A stretch of 64,000 nt of DNA from Chaunax sp. Z400. Its lineage: Eukaryota > Chordata > Actinopteri > Lophiiformes > Chaunacidae. Positions 9,871 through 25,715 of the stretch are shown here, piece by piece. Under the pieces are notes generated by a model. It did no database searches, was not told where the DNA came from, and saw only the letters and a program-made list of their open reading frames with translations. Numbering within the stretch: the first letter of the stretch is position 1; each line of letters starts with the position of its first letter. The stretch lies in contig CM075202.1 in assembly GCA_037577475.1 (NCBI GenBank), forward strand, positions 4,011,501 through 4,075,500, written 5' to 3'. The position numbers were made by a program, and so were the translations under genes.

Positions 9871-12026
9871 AACAGTCGTTTATTCATTTGAGTGTCAACT
9901 GGTCAAATATTTTTAATAGTTAAAAATATATGTATTATTTTTCATCCATTTAGTATTTGATATTTTTTTAGTGTAGGTGTCTTAAATCATTCAGTTTGTT
10001 GAGAAATCTATTGTAATGACTATTCAATTTGAGCATGATGAAAACCAAAATTCAGGGGACACAAAATATTTTCAAATTCTATCATTCAGGGGTTCACATA
10101 GGGGTTCAAATGGATAATCATTATGTCATCTTTTAGCTGATTTTTTTCTAAAAACTATTAATTTCTGATTGTTGTTCATCTTTATTCAGAGACATGCAAA
10201 GAAGACAGCACATATTTTCTCCAGTATTGTCTCATTTCTCTGCAACCTCAACTTGAATAATTGGATGTTAGAGGCTATAACCGCACAAACATTATAAACA
10301 AAAAGTTTTTTTTTAATCACACTGTGAAAAAAATCACATAAGGAGTTGAGTGGAGTTAACTTATCTTTTCTCATTAACTTAAAAATAAGAGTTTTAGTTA
10401 TTTCAAATTTAAATTTGGGATTCGACTAAATTAAATTTAGGATTTCTAGTTTTTATTTTCACATGACTTTTGTTTATAACTTGAAATCTCTTTGAATAAG
10501 CTGGTGGAAAGTGAGCATTGTGGCTGAGATGTAGAGAAATGAAGACTCAACTGCACACAGATGATATATTACCAGATTACTCTCTAAACCAGGGTCCTCA
10601 TCCTCATGTAAACTCTCTCACAGAGCGGAGCTTTGGAGAAAGCAGGTGTTCCATATTGTATAAACAGTTCTTCAGCTGCACGTGTCTGACTCTCCTCTGG
10701 CTTTAGCACTGGGGAGATTCATTCCCTTGTTTGCACGTACAGCCTTCAGTAATAGCATACAGTATTATGGACTGATGATTGTGGAGTACAGTATATATGA
10801 GAGATTGCAGGTTAAGTGAGCAATCTCAGCGCCATCATGGAATCGATATTGGCCAAATACACGCCTTCAAATATCTCATGCATTACAGAACTGATATTAA
10901 GAAAATTGGAGCTCTGGAATTCATAAAAACATCTCACCATCTCACATCATCATCATCACCAACCATCCACTCATTTTCTATACGTGTTTATCCTTGGAAG
11001 GGTTCAGCCAATACCAGCTGGCATCAGGCGAGAGGCGGAGCAAGCCCTGGACAAGTCAGCAGGTCATCACATTACGCTCACATTCACACTTATGGGTGAT
11101 TTAGATTCACCTGTATTTCATATGTTTGGACAGTGGGAGGAAGCCGTAGTGCTAGATCTGGATCAGGTCTGGATTCAAACCCAGAACCTCCTTGCTGTTA
11201 GGCGACAGTGCTAACCACTGTGCCACCCTCTCACAGGAAAACTGTTATCTCTATGCAACATTGTAAAGGTGTGCAGAATTCCTTCATGCCTTTTGTGGAC
11301 ACGTTCCAACAAACCTGGGTGGATGTGGGATCATCTGAACAGCCAAACCTTTAAGAAAAAAAAAATCTGCTGCCTGGAAGTCGTCATTTAATTATTTTAT
11401 AAGACATTCCCTTTTGTTTCTGCCAGATATGTTTCTGCTTTCTATTTTCACTCAATTTTTTTGACTTATGCGTCTATAAAACACAGGAAATTGTTTTCTC
11501 CTTTATAAAACCGTCTCCTATATATGAAGTAAAACATGCTCCTACTATATGACCTGGCCTGTTCAAGCAAATCTCTAGATTCATACTCAGCCGTGTCACT
11601 ACGACTTTCATCATCATCAACTTTTCTGCGAGGTCCTGATGTCGCATTACCTAACCAAAAATTAGGATGGGGTGACTAAGTTTACTCACCCCTGTTATGG
11701 TATTTATTATATAACTGTCACAGTCGCACCTTCATAGCTGCAAACCATAAACCGCTCCGCTTTGCTTCCAAGGAGAAAGTTCCTCTGCGATCAGCAGAGA
11801 TCATGATGATGTACATTACCTGTCATCATTCACCCCGCGAGGCCTGACATGTAGCAACTCACTGCACATCAGCAGCTCCACAGTGTTCCTCTATAGCTCA
11901 TCTCTATCTTTACATCACCTGTCACTCTGACTTACAGGACAACCACATACATGAACACATATAAGCGTGGAGGAGTAACGATCTCCAGAGTTGGAGAGGG
12001 GATTTTTTTTTTTTTTTTTTATCTTT
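9871..12026. other. Intergenic, AT-rich, no gene seen
   Basis: Only short frames with no recognisable product are present. It contains one inverted family A SINE-like copy (10962-11231). The rest is low-complexity A/T sequence with no supportable feature. Confidence 0.6.
10962..11231 (-). repeat. SINE-like teleost repeat (family A), near full length, inverted
   Basis: Read on the minus strand it starts GGTGGCACAGTGGTTAGC. It continues through box-B-like GGTTCTGGGTTTGAATCC, the GTGGGAGG/CCTCCCAC block and AGTGTGAATGTGAGCG. It ends in GTATAGAAAATGAGTGGATGG. It shares ordered blocks with the copies at 600, 14046, 29112, 48253 and 48666. Confidence 0.75.
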
Positions 12027-12170
12027 AAAAGGTCCAGTGTGAAGAATTTAGGGAGATTTAAGGGTATAAATTGAACATAATATTCATAATTATGTTTTCA
12101 TTAGTGTATAATAACACAGAAAACTAAGAATCATTGTGTTTTTCTTACCTTAGAAGGAATATTTTATGAA
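12027..12170 (+). repeat. Teleost interspersed repeat starting AAAAGGTCCAGTGTG
   Basis: After a T-run at 12004-12020 comes AAAAGGTCCAGTGTGAAGAA, then ATAATATTCATAATTATG, TTTTCATTAGTGTATAAT and AATCATTGTGTTTTTCTTAC. I recognise this block order from a common fish repeat. The class is not certain. Confidence 0.5.
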
Positions 12171-12224
12171 TTTAGTTGAGAAAATGACAAAGGGGTTTGT
12201 GCTATTTGTGTGATTATTACTTTG

Positions 12225-12378
12225 ACTGAGGAGGTTACGTTTTCACCTATGTCTATTTGTTGGTTTGTTGGTTTGTCAACAGGATTATGCAAAAACTACT
12301 GAACAGATTTCCATGAAAACTGTAGATTTACCATTAAATTTTGTTGAGGATTTGGATAAAGGGCGGATCTGTTTGGCC
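12225..12378 (+). repeat. Teleost interspersed repeat (family B), 5' fragment
   Basis: The blocks are GAGGAGGTTACGTTTTCACC, GTTTGTTGGTTTG, CAGGATTATGCAAAAACTAC, CAGATTTCCATGAAAACT, and GGATTTGGATAAAGGGCGGA. Equivalent blocks occur in one or other orientation near 20250, 25605, 27270, 28495, 36095, 44895, 57295 and 60045. It is probably a non-autonomous DNA transposon. Confidence 0.65.
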
Positions 12379-12389
12379 TTGGCCAAATA

Positions 12390-12725
12390 AGCCCCATTTC
12401 CACTGCGTAGCACCGTCTCAAATCAACTCTCACCATTGTAATTTGACAGTAGCTAAACAATATGAAGCGCTCTCTACTGCTATAAATCAGACTATCATCA
12501 AGAAAGCAGCTGGGAAGGGGTATTCTTTACCTCATCGTGTTAAAATGGAATGCTGCCTAATCAGCATGCTGTCAAATCAAGGGACTGATTTTGAGACAGG
12601 AAGCAGCACAAGTGTTTGTAACTTAACAAGAAGGCTTTAAGGGGGCTGGCAGGAGAAGAAACGCGGCATCCCGTCATTAACGAGGCCATTTCTCAAAACA
12701 TCTGAAGAGCCTGAGGTGCATGGAA
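12390..12725. promoter_or_regulatory. Candidate conserved non-coding element
   Basis: Unique sequence follows directly after a family B fragment. It contains CCATTGTAATTTGACAG, GCCTAATCAGCATGCTGTCA and CCGTCATTAACGAGGCC. There is no protein resemblance in any frame. It is a candidate only; conservation was not tested. Confidence 0.25.
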
Positions 12726-14045
12726 AAGTGTGATTTTTTTATTTCCCTTTTTATTTATCTTTCTTGTGTGAACAGCCAACATTTGAAAACACACAATCAC
12801 CCCTTTTTAAAAAAAAAATTCCTTCATGCATTTTCTATCACTCATCCGTCTCCTGAGATTAGCAGCGACTTGTCGTCATTCCAAGGAATAATTTCTAGAT
12901 GAACTCTTTTCAGAGGGAGCAGAGCATATTCACAGGAATAAATGAAAGAGGGGGGGAAGACGGGTTGTTTAGTGGTTGATGGTTTTTTAAAAATATTTCC
13001 AGAGCTCCCACCTCTGAGTGTCCAGTGTTGGGTTCCTCTCACATCTCAGTACCTTTGGATTGCATTAAGCCAACTCATTTTTCACAGGAAAATGAAAATA
13101 CGCCCGTCTGCCAGGACCTTTATCTCAGAAGCAGAGAATGCCGTTAATGGCCCCGCTCTTCTCTCTGGTGTTAATCACATGGAGAGGAAATGTCTTTTTA
13201 TGTGTTGAAACCCATCTCTCCTGGGGAAAAAAAACAAGATGTTCTGCATCACAGAGTGACATGTCAAAGTCAAAATTACAAATAGCACGTCTTCCTGTCC
13301 TGTTTTATTCTCATCGGTCACCGTTTAGCATTCCATCTTTGAAGCAACCAGACACTTTATTTTGGTTTCTTCGAGTTGACAGCAAAAATCTAAACGCTTA
13401 AAATGTTCTTTGTCCTGTTCTTCTCTATAGCAACTCTTCCCAGCTCATCTTGGGGGATCCCAGGCCAGACGAGATCCTTCCAGTGAGTGCTGGGTCCACT
13501 AACTGGGAGTCTGATCTATGACACTCTCCATAGACCAGACCGTCTCATTTAACAGTGCTGAGTGAGGCCTTAGTGGATGAACCACGTCCTTCATTTCCAA
13601 ATTGTTGAACTATTCCTGTAACATGATTATGGCCTCACTGTTTAGTATTTCCATTTTACTGTCTGACTGACTACGAGCTCAGACAGTTGACTCATGCTGG
13701 CCTTGCTACAACATTTTGATGATGTCCAGATGCTGATACAACACCAACTCTCATTAACACTAAAAGCCAGTATAAATAGAGCAAAAATCAAAATTAGGAC
13801 AGTGTACATATTGATCAACAGTTGCTCCTTGTATCCTGTTGTGAAATCAGTTGAATGTCTTCTGTCCCTGATGTCGGTTCAGGACAGTTTCCAAAGCTGC
13901 TCCAATGTGATGCCAAAGCAAAAAAAAAAAGCTTCTTTTCTTAAGCTCATTTCCCTTTTTGTTTTGTCTTCACATTTCAGCTTCCTTTCAGTTCAGATCC
14001 CTTTACCAGTGGGAGCTAATAAAGGATCTGTGTTGCCAAAACATC
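12725..14045. other. Intergenic, no gene seen
   Basis: No supportable exon. 13020-13220 has moderate-complexity unique sequence (GCCGTTAATGGCCCC, GGTGTTAATCACATGG) that could be regulatory. An A-run lies at about 13920-13930. Confidence 0.5.
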
Positions 14046-14731
14046 CTTCCTTCCATCCATTTTCTTAAACCACCTACGCTTTGGTTGGAGCTTATCCCAG
14101 CTGACATTGGACAAGAGGCGGGGGGAACACCCTGGACCGGTCACCAGTTCACCGCAGGGACAACACATAGAGTCAAACATCTCTTCATGCTCACTAAGTC
14201 ACATTGTAATGTCATGAGAGGTCAACAGGCAGGTTAGGGAGGGGCAGAGACCCCCGTTTAGAACAGAACCAGCATCAATGACAGCAAAGACCCTGATTAA
14301 GTCAGACATGACATGAAAAGGAGGAGCTGGGTTGGAAAACGGCTTGCAGAGGAAGCAGGAAGGGGAGACAGAGTTAAAGTACTTACCTGGTGGCAGCCAC
14401 CCTCTCTGTGTCCCTTTGCTCTTTGCTCAGTGCTGCTGTAATTAGGTGCCTTAAGCACCTACACCTGTCAGTGTGGTGAAGCATTCTGGGGGATGTAGTG
14501 TTTGCCACAACATTCATTTTGGACAGGGATGCAGCATCCCTCTACTACCTGTCCCTTTGTGATGCCACAACATATCTTGCATTATTTCAGACTGTGGGAG
14601 GAAGTCGGACAACTCAGAAGGATCCCACGCAGACATGAGGAGAACATGAATACTTCACACAGAAAGGCCCAGATCTGGAATCTAGAACCTTCTTGCTGCG
14701 ATGCGACAGTGCTAACCACTGCACTACTATG
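14046..14731 (-). repeat. Family A SINE-like copy interrupted by about 390 bp
   Basis: The 3' half (TCCATCCATTTTCTTAAACC through CACATAGAGTC...TGCTCAC) is at 14046-14194. The 5' half (GACTGTGGGAGGAAG through GACAGTGCTAACCACTGCAC) is at about 14586-14731. About 50 bp of the expected element is missing at the break, where unrelated sequence lies (14195-14585). That insert contains a 7-bp-armed hairpin, TAGGTGC-cttaa-GCACCTA, at 14443-14461. Confidence 0.65.
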
Positions 14732-16497
14732 GCAAACAACTTTCTAAAACATGTTTTCAAGAACAAAACTCCCATTATTTGCTTGATTTATGGAGACACA
14801 CAATTATTGATTCTCTTATTATAAGCACCATAATAGGATATAAAACATACTTGCAGGCCATGAACCACATCCGTTAAATCTAAAATCAATACATGACAGG
14901 ATGTTTGAGAGGATGGAGACATTTTTACATAATAAGATCAAAACTGAGGGAACATTTGATGTATTCGTAGTGGAACAGGTTCTCATTTGGTGTCGTTTAA
15001 AGCCCCATTCAAACAGATTGACACTGCTTTTATTTTCTCCTCCTGACACCTGGGCCTTTTATCCATCTTTAGGAGATTCTGTGACACTTGTCATAATGGC
15101 AGGTATAGGGTAAGTAGAGTCTGACTTCCTCACTCTCGCTCCCTCTCTCTCAGCTAGAACTCACATTTCTTTCTCTTTTGTCAGCCACGACAGGGATGCA
15201 CACACAGATGCTTTTCATGAGCTGCACAACAGCGTCTCCAAATCAATCAGAAACAGGCACTACGGGAGATGATGGATAGGATTTAATGGCACACTTTTCC
15301 ATGAAAGTCGGAACACATTGACCCTATTCCATCGTCATTTTACACCTGAATCAACCGGACACGCTGGCTGTAATGTGATTATCTAAACTGACGTAAAGAG
15401 AAAATGGCACCCAGCAACAGGGATGCTGGGGAGGGTCTCGTCGTCTGTGATGGTCTGACATTTGTGCTGTTACATAACTGTGACCTCAGGCTGGCTCTGC
15501 TGCCTCCTAACCCCTCCCACCAACTCCCATTCCACCCCAACTCCCGTCTCCTCTATAATCATTCTGCTTGCATGGCTCCATGGCCAAACAAGCTGTCGGC
15601 ACTTGCTGAGATGTTCCTCAGATCGGTTGAAGCCGTCAGCCGAGACGAGAACAAGCATGGAACACTAGCCAGAGGATGCGGTCCAGGAGCCATGTTGCTG
15701 ATTTCACTTCGATCAATGATGCACAGCAGCCAAACTGTGAAGCTGCATGAACTATGACCTGTGATTATGTGAAGTCACTACCATTATGAGGAAGGGAATT
15801 TTATTCTGTAGGACTTGACGGCACAGAAATTGCTGGATGGTTCATTTCACTTGTGATTTTATTGGTATATTCTCTCATCAAATTTCGGGGGAGACAATTT
15901 CTCATCACTATATTTGATTTTTACATAGTAGAACATTATAGTTTGATGCATAGGGCCACTGAGAAAGCTGCTGTATTTATCAAGTGCTTTAACAACTCAC
16001 TTAATTTGCAAGGATGCAAGGCACTGGTTGAGCCACAGGCATCACCAGAAGGTAAACTCTCACATTCACATTTTAACAAACTTTTGGCAAGCTTATCTGC
16101 ACTGGAATAATTTTTTCTTAATTATTTCTATCGTGGAATGCAGAAGAATACAATTTTGCAATATTTCAACAACATTAATCGGGTTTTATTATCATGTCCA
16201 TGTGCAGGATTTGACTTTTACATCATCTAAATATGTTGAGAATGTTGAAATAAATATTTTCAGGAAGATTGCTATCTCTTCATTTGTTACCAATAATTTA
16301 ATAGTTTAAGCAGCAGCACTGCAGTATGGCAGTGGCATTAATAGTGGGCTATGCAAGGATAGCTTGTATTGTACATTTTATCACTTATTTCAAAGACGCA
16401 ATAAGCTTTTAAGAAAAGAGAGAGATTTGAGTAATGGTGGCCAGAACCCAGTAGAGCTTTATGTCTAGCAACGCCCCTGGGCCCAGCCATTGGAAGC
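14732..16497. other. Intergenic, no gene seen
   Basis: Frames on both strands are short and none resembles a protein. 15290-15760 has slightly higher GC but no splice-bounded exon could be recognised. Confidence 0.5.
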
Positions 16498-16608
16498 AAT
16501 TTGGGGTTCTGGCTCCAGGACACGTGGAGAGGAGGAGTTGGGGACAGAACCAGGAAACTGTGAGAAATTGATGACCCATTAAACTTCCTGAGCCACAGCT
16601 GCCACTAA
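16498..16608 (-). repeat. tRNA-like teleost repeat (family F) fragment
   Basis: The blocks are TTTGGGGTTCTGGCTCCAGG, ACGTGGAGAGGAGGAGTTGG and CTTCCTGAGCCACAGCTGCC, with a GACAGAACCAGGAAAC segment at the box-B-like position. I recognise this as a common fish short element. Related pieces are at 24670 and, in the opposite orientation, at 62880. Confidence 0.55.
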
Positions 16609-16655
16609 TTAATCCCAAAAGTAAACCTAATAGAAGTGCAGTGTGTCAGTGTCAG

Positions 16656-16872
16656 TAGTGGTTTCCAACCTTGGAAGTGACACAAGATGAAGCACATAGG
16701 AAAGCAGGAAAAAACGTTTCTGCTCATATTTTCACTACTTCAACTAATTTGTGCTTTTTTTTTACTTGTGAATAACTGGATTCTTCTACCTCCACAAATT
16801 ATTTGAACAACACAAGGAGGGAAAAAAAACATTTCTTAAGGGGTCACAGGCCAAAAGGTGGGGAACGACACT
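16656..16872. mobile_element. hAT-like MITE with imperfect terminal inverted repeats
   Basis: The left end is TAGTGGTTTCCAACCTT. The right end is AAGGTGGGGAACGACACT, whose complement is AGTGTCGTTCCCCACCTT. The interior has AGGGGTCACAGGCCAAAA just inside the right end. This matches a well-known fish and vertebrate hAT-type pattern (CAGTGGTTCCCAACC). The element is about 217 bp with no coding capacity. Confidence 0.55.
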
Positions 16873-20249
<3,377 letters not shown>

Positions 20250-20412
20250 GTACGACATGAAAACTATTGGGGTTTTGGCCCTCCACCTCCCGGTCACCCG
20301 CCCAACAACACTCCCATCAAGTTTCAAGAAAATCCATCAGGTAGTTTTTGTGTAATCCTGCTAATAGACAAACAAACAGTGAAATCATTATCTCCAATGT
20401 GGAGGGAATAAC
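20250..20412 (-). repeat. Teleost interspersed repeat (family B) fragment, inverted
   Basis: The blocks are CAAGTTTCAAGAAAATCCAT, CAGGTAGTTTTTGTGTAATC and CTGCTAATAGACAAACAAAC. These are the complement of the family B 5' region (compare 12225). Confidence 0.6.
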
Positions 20413-23400
20413 TAAAAGTTTGCAGCCACTCTCTATGCTGGGAACAAGAAGACACGTCACTACTAGTTCTTATTTTATGCTTTAGAGATTTCGATTTAAT
20501 GTGTAAGAGGTAAACAAAGCATTAAGAGTTTTGGCTGTTAGAATAAAGGACCATAAAGTGAGTCATCTGAGGACTGAAAACGTGCAGAACAGGCAGAGAA
20601 AAAAGTCCAGATTTTTTTCAAACTATTTTGATTATTTGTTCAGAAGGGTGTATTAAATAATGAGTATGGAGAAAATGAAATACTCTCCCCCTAAAATGAC
20701 CCCCTTATATATCACAGAGCTTTGTCCTGACAATCCAACATGCAGAAAACACTATGCACAGCTTTTGGCTCTCAAGCTGCTTTATAATAAGGCTGGTGTG
20801 TTCATGGCCTCTCCAGGCCACACAGACACTGAGAGAAGCACCGGTTCTGGCTACTAGCACACTGAGCACCATGGAGAGCGATTGCATAACCAATGACAGC
20901 CCTCAGCGGCTGATGCATAATCACGACAACTGTTCTGGTGTGCTGCTGATACAGTAGATAATAGTTAGAGAGGAGATGACTGGACAGGGAATACAGTGGG
21001 TCAGAGGTCAGTTCAGTCTGCATCAGACTTTTTCTCATATTTTAAAATGCAGCATCTTATTCACATTATGTAAAGACATCAGTAAAGTCGCTGTGTGAGA
21101 TTAAAGCTAGTAATTAAGCAGGTTTTATGACTTTTAATTCATTTTCTTGCCACAAAGACTGATTGTTTTGCACATCCTTGCAGAATTTTATTTGTTTATT
21201 AAGACACTGACGTCAGTTCAAGGTTTGGTGTGAATATAAATTAAAGAAGCTGTTGTAAAGCTTGTCCATTTTTGTATTTCTAATCGGTACCCCAGAATCC
21301 GGCATACCATCATTTAGTAAATAAACATCTATACATAGAAACAAGGACCAAAGAAACAGCAAACCTAACTTAACTAAAAAGGCATGAGACATAACAATGT
21401 GTCTATGTTTGTCTATGGTCCTTAATACAATTTTTTCCCCATCACTTGATTTCCTATAGGGATCCTTTGGATTATTTTTTATATCAAATATTAGTTCTAC
21501 ATCCTTTTTAAAACCATCCTGGTACCCCTTCAGATTTGGAAAAGCTCATATATGTAAGCGGGGTCCTTGTTGGCCACGCCCCCTCCAACATAATCCAGAA
21601 GATTTTCAGTATTTAGTAATTATGAGTTAAATGTACCTGTTTGTGACCTTCCAGTAAAACTCTCTGCAATTTGGCCTTTTCAAGTAGACAGGCAGGTTTC
21701 ATTCCATTCATTTTCAGTAATTATTGTGTTTTTAATATTAATATTGAGTTGGCTCTGTGTGAAAGATAGTTGAACAACAAATAAGGGAAATACAATCCCC
21801 AGGTAGTCATCAGAAGGTGGATTATTTTCTGTGTCAAGAATATTTTACATTTCAGTCCTGAAAGAAAAGAGAAAAAAAACAACAGAAATGTAAAAAATTA
21901 TGTAAAATCTTAATTCATCATTTTTGTCATTTGTCACAAAATACAAAGCATTTAAACTTAATTTCATCCATGCAGAAACTTTATCACCACTTGACCATCT
22001 TTCATAAAATCAAGTTATTCAGTTTAATTCCAACCTTTTAGTGTCAGTCTTGATACAGGCCTATTCATTTCTGTATTTTTCATCACTCTCTGCATGCTGC
22101 TCATTTAGACGCCATGACAACTTGATGATACAGTAAATGCTGGAGGCCCTCTTTTTTCTCTCTTTTTCTCTTTTTTTTCCATTTAGCTCCAAGGAGTGAC
22201 GCTTTCTTTTACTTGGACTTGAATCCTGATTTCCTTCAGCTCTGACATGTCTTCAATTAATGTGTTAAAAGTCTTTGTGCTCATCTAAAGCAAAGGTTTG
22301 AGTTCCATTCAATATCAAGGTTTTCATTAGTTGTTTTTAAAAAAATTATGTCTTTTACTCTTCTCACCCTTCATAGAAAAATTAACTGATCTTGATGCCA
22401 AATATGGATTGAGCTTCTGACTCTGCTTGTGTTGCTGCAAGCGTTCTTTTATTCCATGATGGTGTTTACAGCTCATGCAGTAAATTCAGTCCAGTAAAAA
22501 CATCATCTAAACAAAGCCAGAGATGGTGCCGGTAAAGGTGACACTTTTTCCACACATTGGCCACATTGCAGTCATAGCATGTCACCCTATGAACATATGA
22601 CACAAACCATACAACTGAAAACGTTTGATTCCCTCCTACAACTAGTCCTACTGCACTCCTAACCAGGTTGTGTGTGGAAATATCAGCTCAGTTAGAGGCT
22701 AAAAACGTGCACTTTGTACCTCCAAAGTCTGAATGGTGGTGACAAAGATCCAGACAGATTTTATTTATTTATTTATTTATGTATTTATCCCAAAAGGACC
22801 ATTCATTTGTAGCTATACCCAGTCCATACATTCAACAATACATTCAATCTAAATGTCAGAGATGAGATAAACAGGCATGTGTCAGTATGGGGGACAAGTT
22901 ACCATAAATAAAAGCAATAAATCAAAAGCCACTGTTGCAAATCTTATAAATAAGTTAATAAAATATAGAGTTAATGACTAAAAGAAATAAGAGTCATTTA
23001 AAATTAGTTCCGTCTATGTTTAACAGCTTAAGGTTAAGGGCGAGGTCGTCGCAGAAGAATTCTTCAGACAGAACATGATCTGATTGGCTGATCTTTTTTT
23101 TTTTTTTTAGCTTTTCTCAGACATTTGTTTCTCCCAAAGGGAGCATGAGTCCCTCTGCTGAACTCCAATAATCTTGGAGCAGACTTTGACAATGCTATTA
23201 AGGCAGTTCTTGTCCTTCACAGACAACCCATTATACCAGCAGATTAAAAAAAAAGGTTAAAAGATTTTCAATAAAAGATTGATAAAAAGTTATATAAAAT
23301 TGTATTGCAGACATAAAAGGAATTAAGCTTTCACATTAAATGAATTCTTTGTTGACCCTGTTTGACGATCTTCATGGGTCATTTGGTGCGTCACAAATCT

Positions 23401-23933
23401 GCCTATAATCAAACGTTAAGATAAAGGAAGCTGTCATTACACCATTTAACAAAAGCAGGTGAGGCTTAATCATGATCAGAGTCTGAGCCCTGAAGAAGAA
23501 CCAGCAGAACTCACAGGTAAATACCATTATTATTTACTGAAAGCAAAAACAAATGAGTCTCAACTGAAAGCCATCATCAGAGTCACAGTCTGGCCGACTG
23601 GATAATAGGTCAATTAACTTATTTGCTCTTAATCAATATGACTCCAGCTCTTCAGGTAATCTCATCCACAGCAGTGAGAAGAATAATCACATTACATAAC
23701 CACGTCAGAATCAATTCAGCTCCAATTTGATGGAGAGACTGAATGTAAACCTTACAGTGATTGAGTGCCTTGGAGTGGTGGCATGTTCAGCAACAGCACA
23801 AATGCAAACAGGTTACATTTTCTTTTTGGAAATGGATTTTCAGAAAAATGTGTAAAGAAATAAAAGAAAAATGTTTAGAATATTATGACCAATATGATTG
23901 AAACAGATAAAAATGCACCAAACTTCTACAGCA
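20413..23933. other. Intergenic, AT-rich, no gene seen
   Basis: An (ATTT)n tract lies at 22759-22788, followed by AT-rich sequence that may be decayed retroelement 3' end. No exon with splice context and no RNA gene was recognised. Confidence 0.5.
22759..22788. repeat. (TTTA)n simple repeat
   Basis: TTTATTTATTTATTTATTTA, with one G interruption near 22781. Confidence 0.85.
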
Positions 23934-23963
23934 CTATAATTTACAGAATTTAACTATATATAT

Positions 23964-24011
23964 ACTAAAATTATAGTATATATATATATATATATATACT
24001 ATAATTTTAGT
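23964..24011. repeat. Perfect 48-bp AT-rich palindrome
   Basis: The 15-base arms ACTAAAATTATAGTA (23964-23978) and TACTATAATTTTAGT (23997-24011) flank an alternating TA core. The whole 48 bp is its own reverse complement. It may be a cruciform-prone site or the centre of a palindromic MITE. Confidence 0.9.
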
Positions 24012-25604
24012 CTGTTTCAATATAATAGCATAGGTTGTGTTGGGTTTTGCAGAGTTAATTGTAATGACAGTAAAAATCACTTTGAGTAGTATTCCTGTGG
24101 GAGTGTTCATGTTTAGGTGAGCAGTCAATAAAAGGCATTAGACCTCAAAGTTAATAAACAGCAGAATGCAATAGTATTGATTACAGAGGCACCAAAAATC
24201 ATCAAACAGGCTTGACAAGATGAGTGGTAGCTTAGCAACAGAGATGATTAGGTTAAAGCCACCATTTCTTAAAGGGATAGTTTGCCCCAACAAAGATAGA
24301 CCTACACAAACAGCACTGGAGGTCAAGCTATTGTATGCAACATTTACACATTTAGATGTCTAAAAAGGACAAATTCTTTGTTATATATTTTGTTGAGTAC
24401 TTAGACTACGCTTGTGCTGAGCGCTGTCGTCATCGGCCAGCGCCGGCAATAGAGCAAAAAGAGAAAAAGAACAGAGGAGAGGAGAGAGGAGAGATGACAA
24501 CAAAGAAGCAGATCAGCTGACCAAGTGTTTACCGTCCTCCAGATCAAAATGTCATGCATACATTCGCTACTACTGCGTACATTTCGGTTCGAATACTATG
24601 AGTTGTCTCACAAATATGACATTTTTTGTTGTTAGATATGCAGATGACTCGACCGAAAATGCATCAAAGCAAATTGGGGCTCAGGATCTTGCTCAAGGAT
24701 ACCACCTACTGTGGAGGAATGTGTGGTGCTTATGGTTTTGTTGTTGTTTCTGTTACTGATTAAATTAAGATAATGATTAAACATTAATAAGGAACAAAAA
24801 ACAGGTTGTTAGTTTCATATGACACAAATTACCAAAGCAAATTAGCAGATAAACACATTAGCGCGTCTTTAAAATGATTGAGGATACAATCACATGTCTA
24901 GATGTTATTTATCTGCAATAAAATGTTATTTATCTGTTATCTTTTTTTTAAATAAATATGATTTTAGTTATATTCCTCATATTTGAAAGCTACTATGTCC
25001 ACTATTGTCATATAGGCTACATGTAACATTTCTACAATAAAGACAAATGATCTAAACATTGTAGATTTCAAATCGTTCACGTCATCATCATTCCATTCAA
25101 TCAAAGATAATCAGATCATGGCAGAGAGAGATAAACTTATCCAGGCCTGCGTTCTGCTGTGTACAGTGCAGTCAAACACGTTACATAAGAGCACAGAGTC
25201 ACAGAGTTTAGCAGTGATGTATGTGCACAGCATGCACAGGTGAGCATGAATAATTCTCTGGTCAGTACAGTTTGGACAGTCGAGCTGGAGTGCAGAGAGG
25301 TAGACCGCTTCTTAACAAGCTGTGACCAGTCTTGCACAGCTGACCATGTGACTTCTCTCAGATGAGGTGCGTGCACATAAAGTGCTCCCCTGTCACATTT
25401 CCTCTCCCGCAGGTCCAGCCTCACACCACTGCAGGTTGTCAATCAAATGTTTCCAGGCCATTCAGCATGAAATGATAATGCACCTGGGCACTCATGTTTT
25501 TTTCATGGCTGGTACAGATGATGTGACTCTTCAGAAGGAAGATTTAAAGAAGTAAAGAATCCGTGTAGATGAGGTTTAGCAAATATATCTTGGAGAACAT
25601 GCAT
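24012..25604. other. Intergenic, repeat fragments, no gene seen
   Basis: TTAAAGGGATAGTTTGCCCC at 24269-24288 looks like one terminus of a TTAA-type fish MITE; no partner end was found. A family F fragment (GGGGCTCAGGATCTTGCTCA) lies at about 24676-24710. Nothing else is supportable. Confidence 0.45.
24670..24725 (-). repeat. Family F tRNA-like repeat fragment
   Basis: TTGGGGCTCAGGATCTTGCT followed by CAAGGATACC. It matches the complement of the CCTTGAGCAAGGTACTTGACC block seen at 62985. Confidence 0.45.
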
Positions 25605-25715
25605 TTACCTCCTCTAAGGAGGTTGTTTTCATCCGTGTCTGTTTGTCTCTCAGCAGGATTCATCAAAAACTACTTGATTTATTTTCAGGAAACTTGGTGG
25701 AATATTTTAATAATG
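25605..25715 (+). repeat. Teleost interspersed repeat (family B), 5' fragment
   Basis: The blocks are ACCTCCTCTAAGGAGGTTGT, TTTCATCCGTGTCTGTTTG, CAGCAGGATTCATCAAAAAC and GGAAACTTGGTGG. They are in the same order as at 12225 and 57295. Confidence 0.65.

Noticed and set aside
14376..14390. TACTTACCTGG, identical to the 5' end of U1 snRNA
   Set aside because: The sequence beyond these 11 bases does not follow U1. A short match or a chance minus-strand splice donor is the simpler reading.
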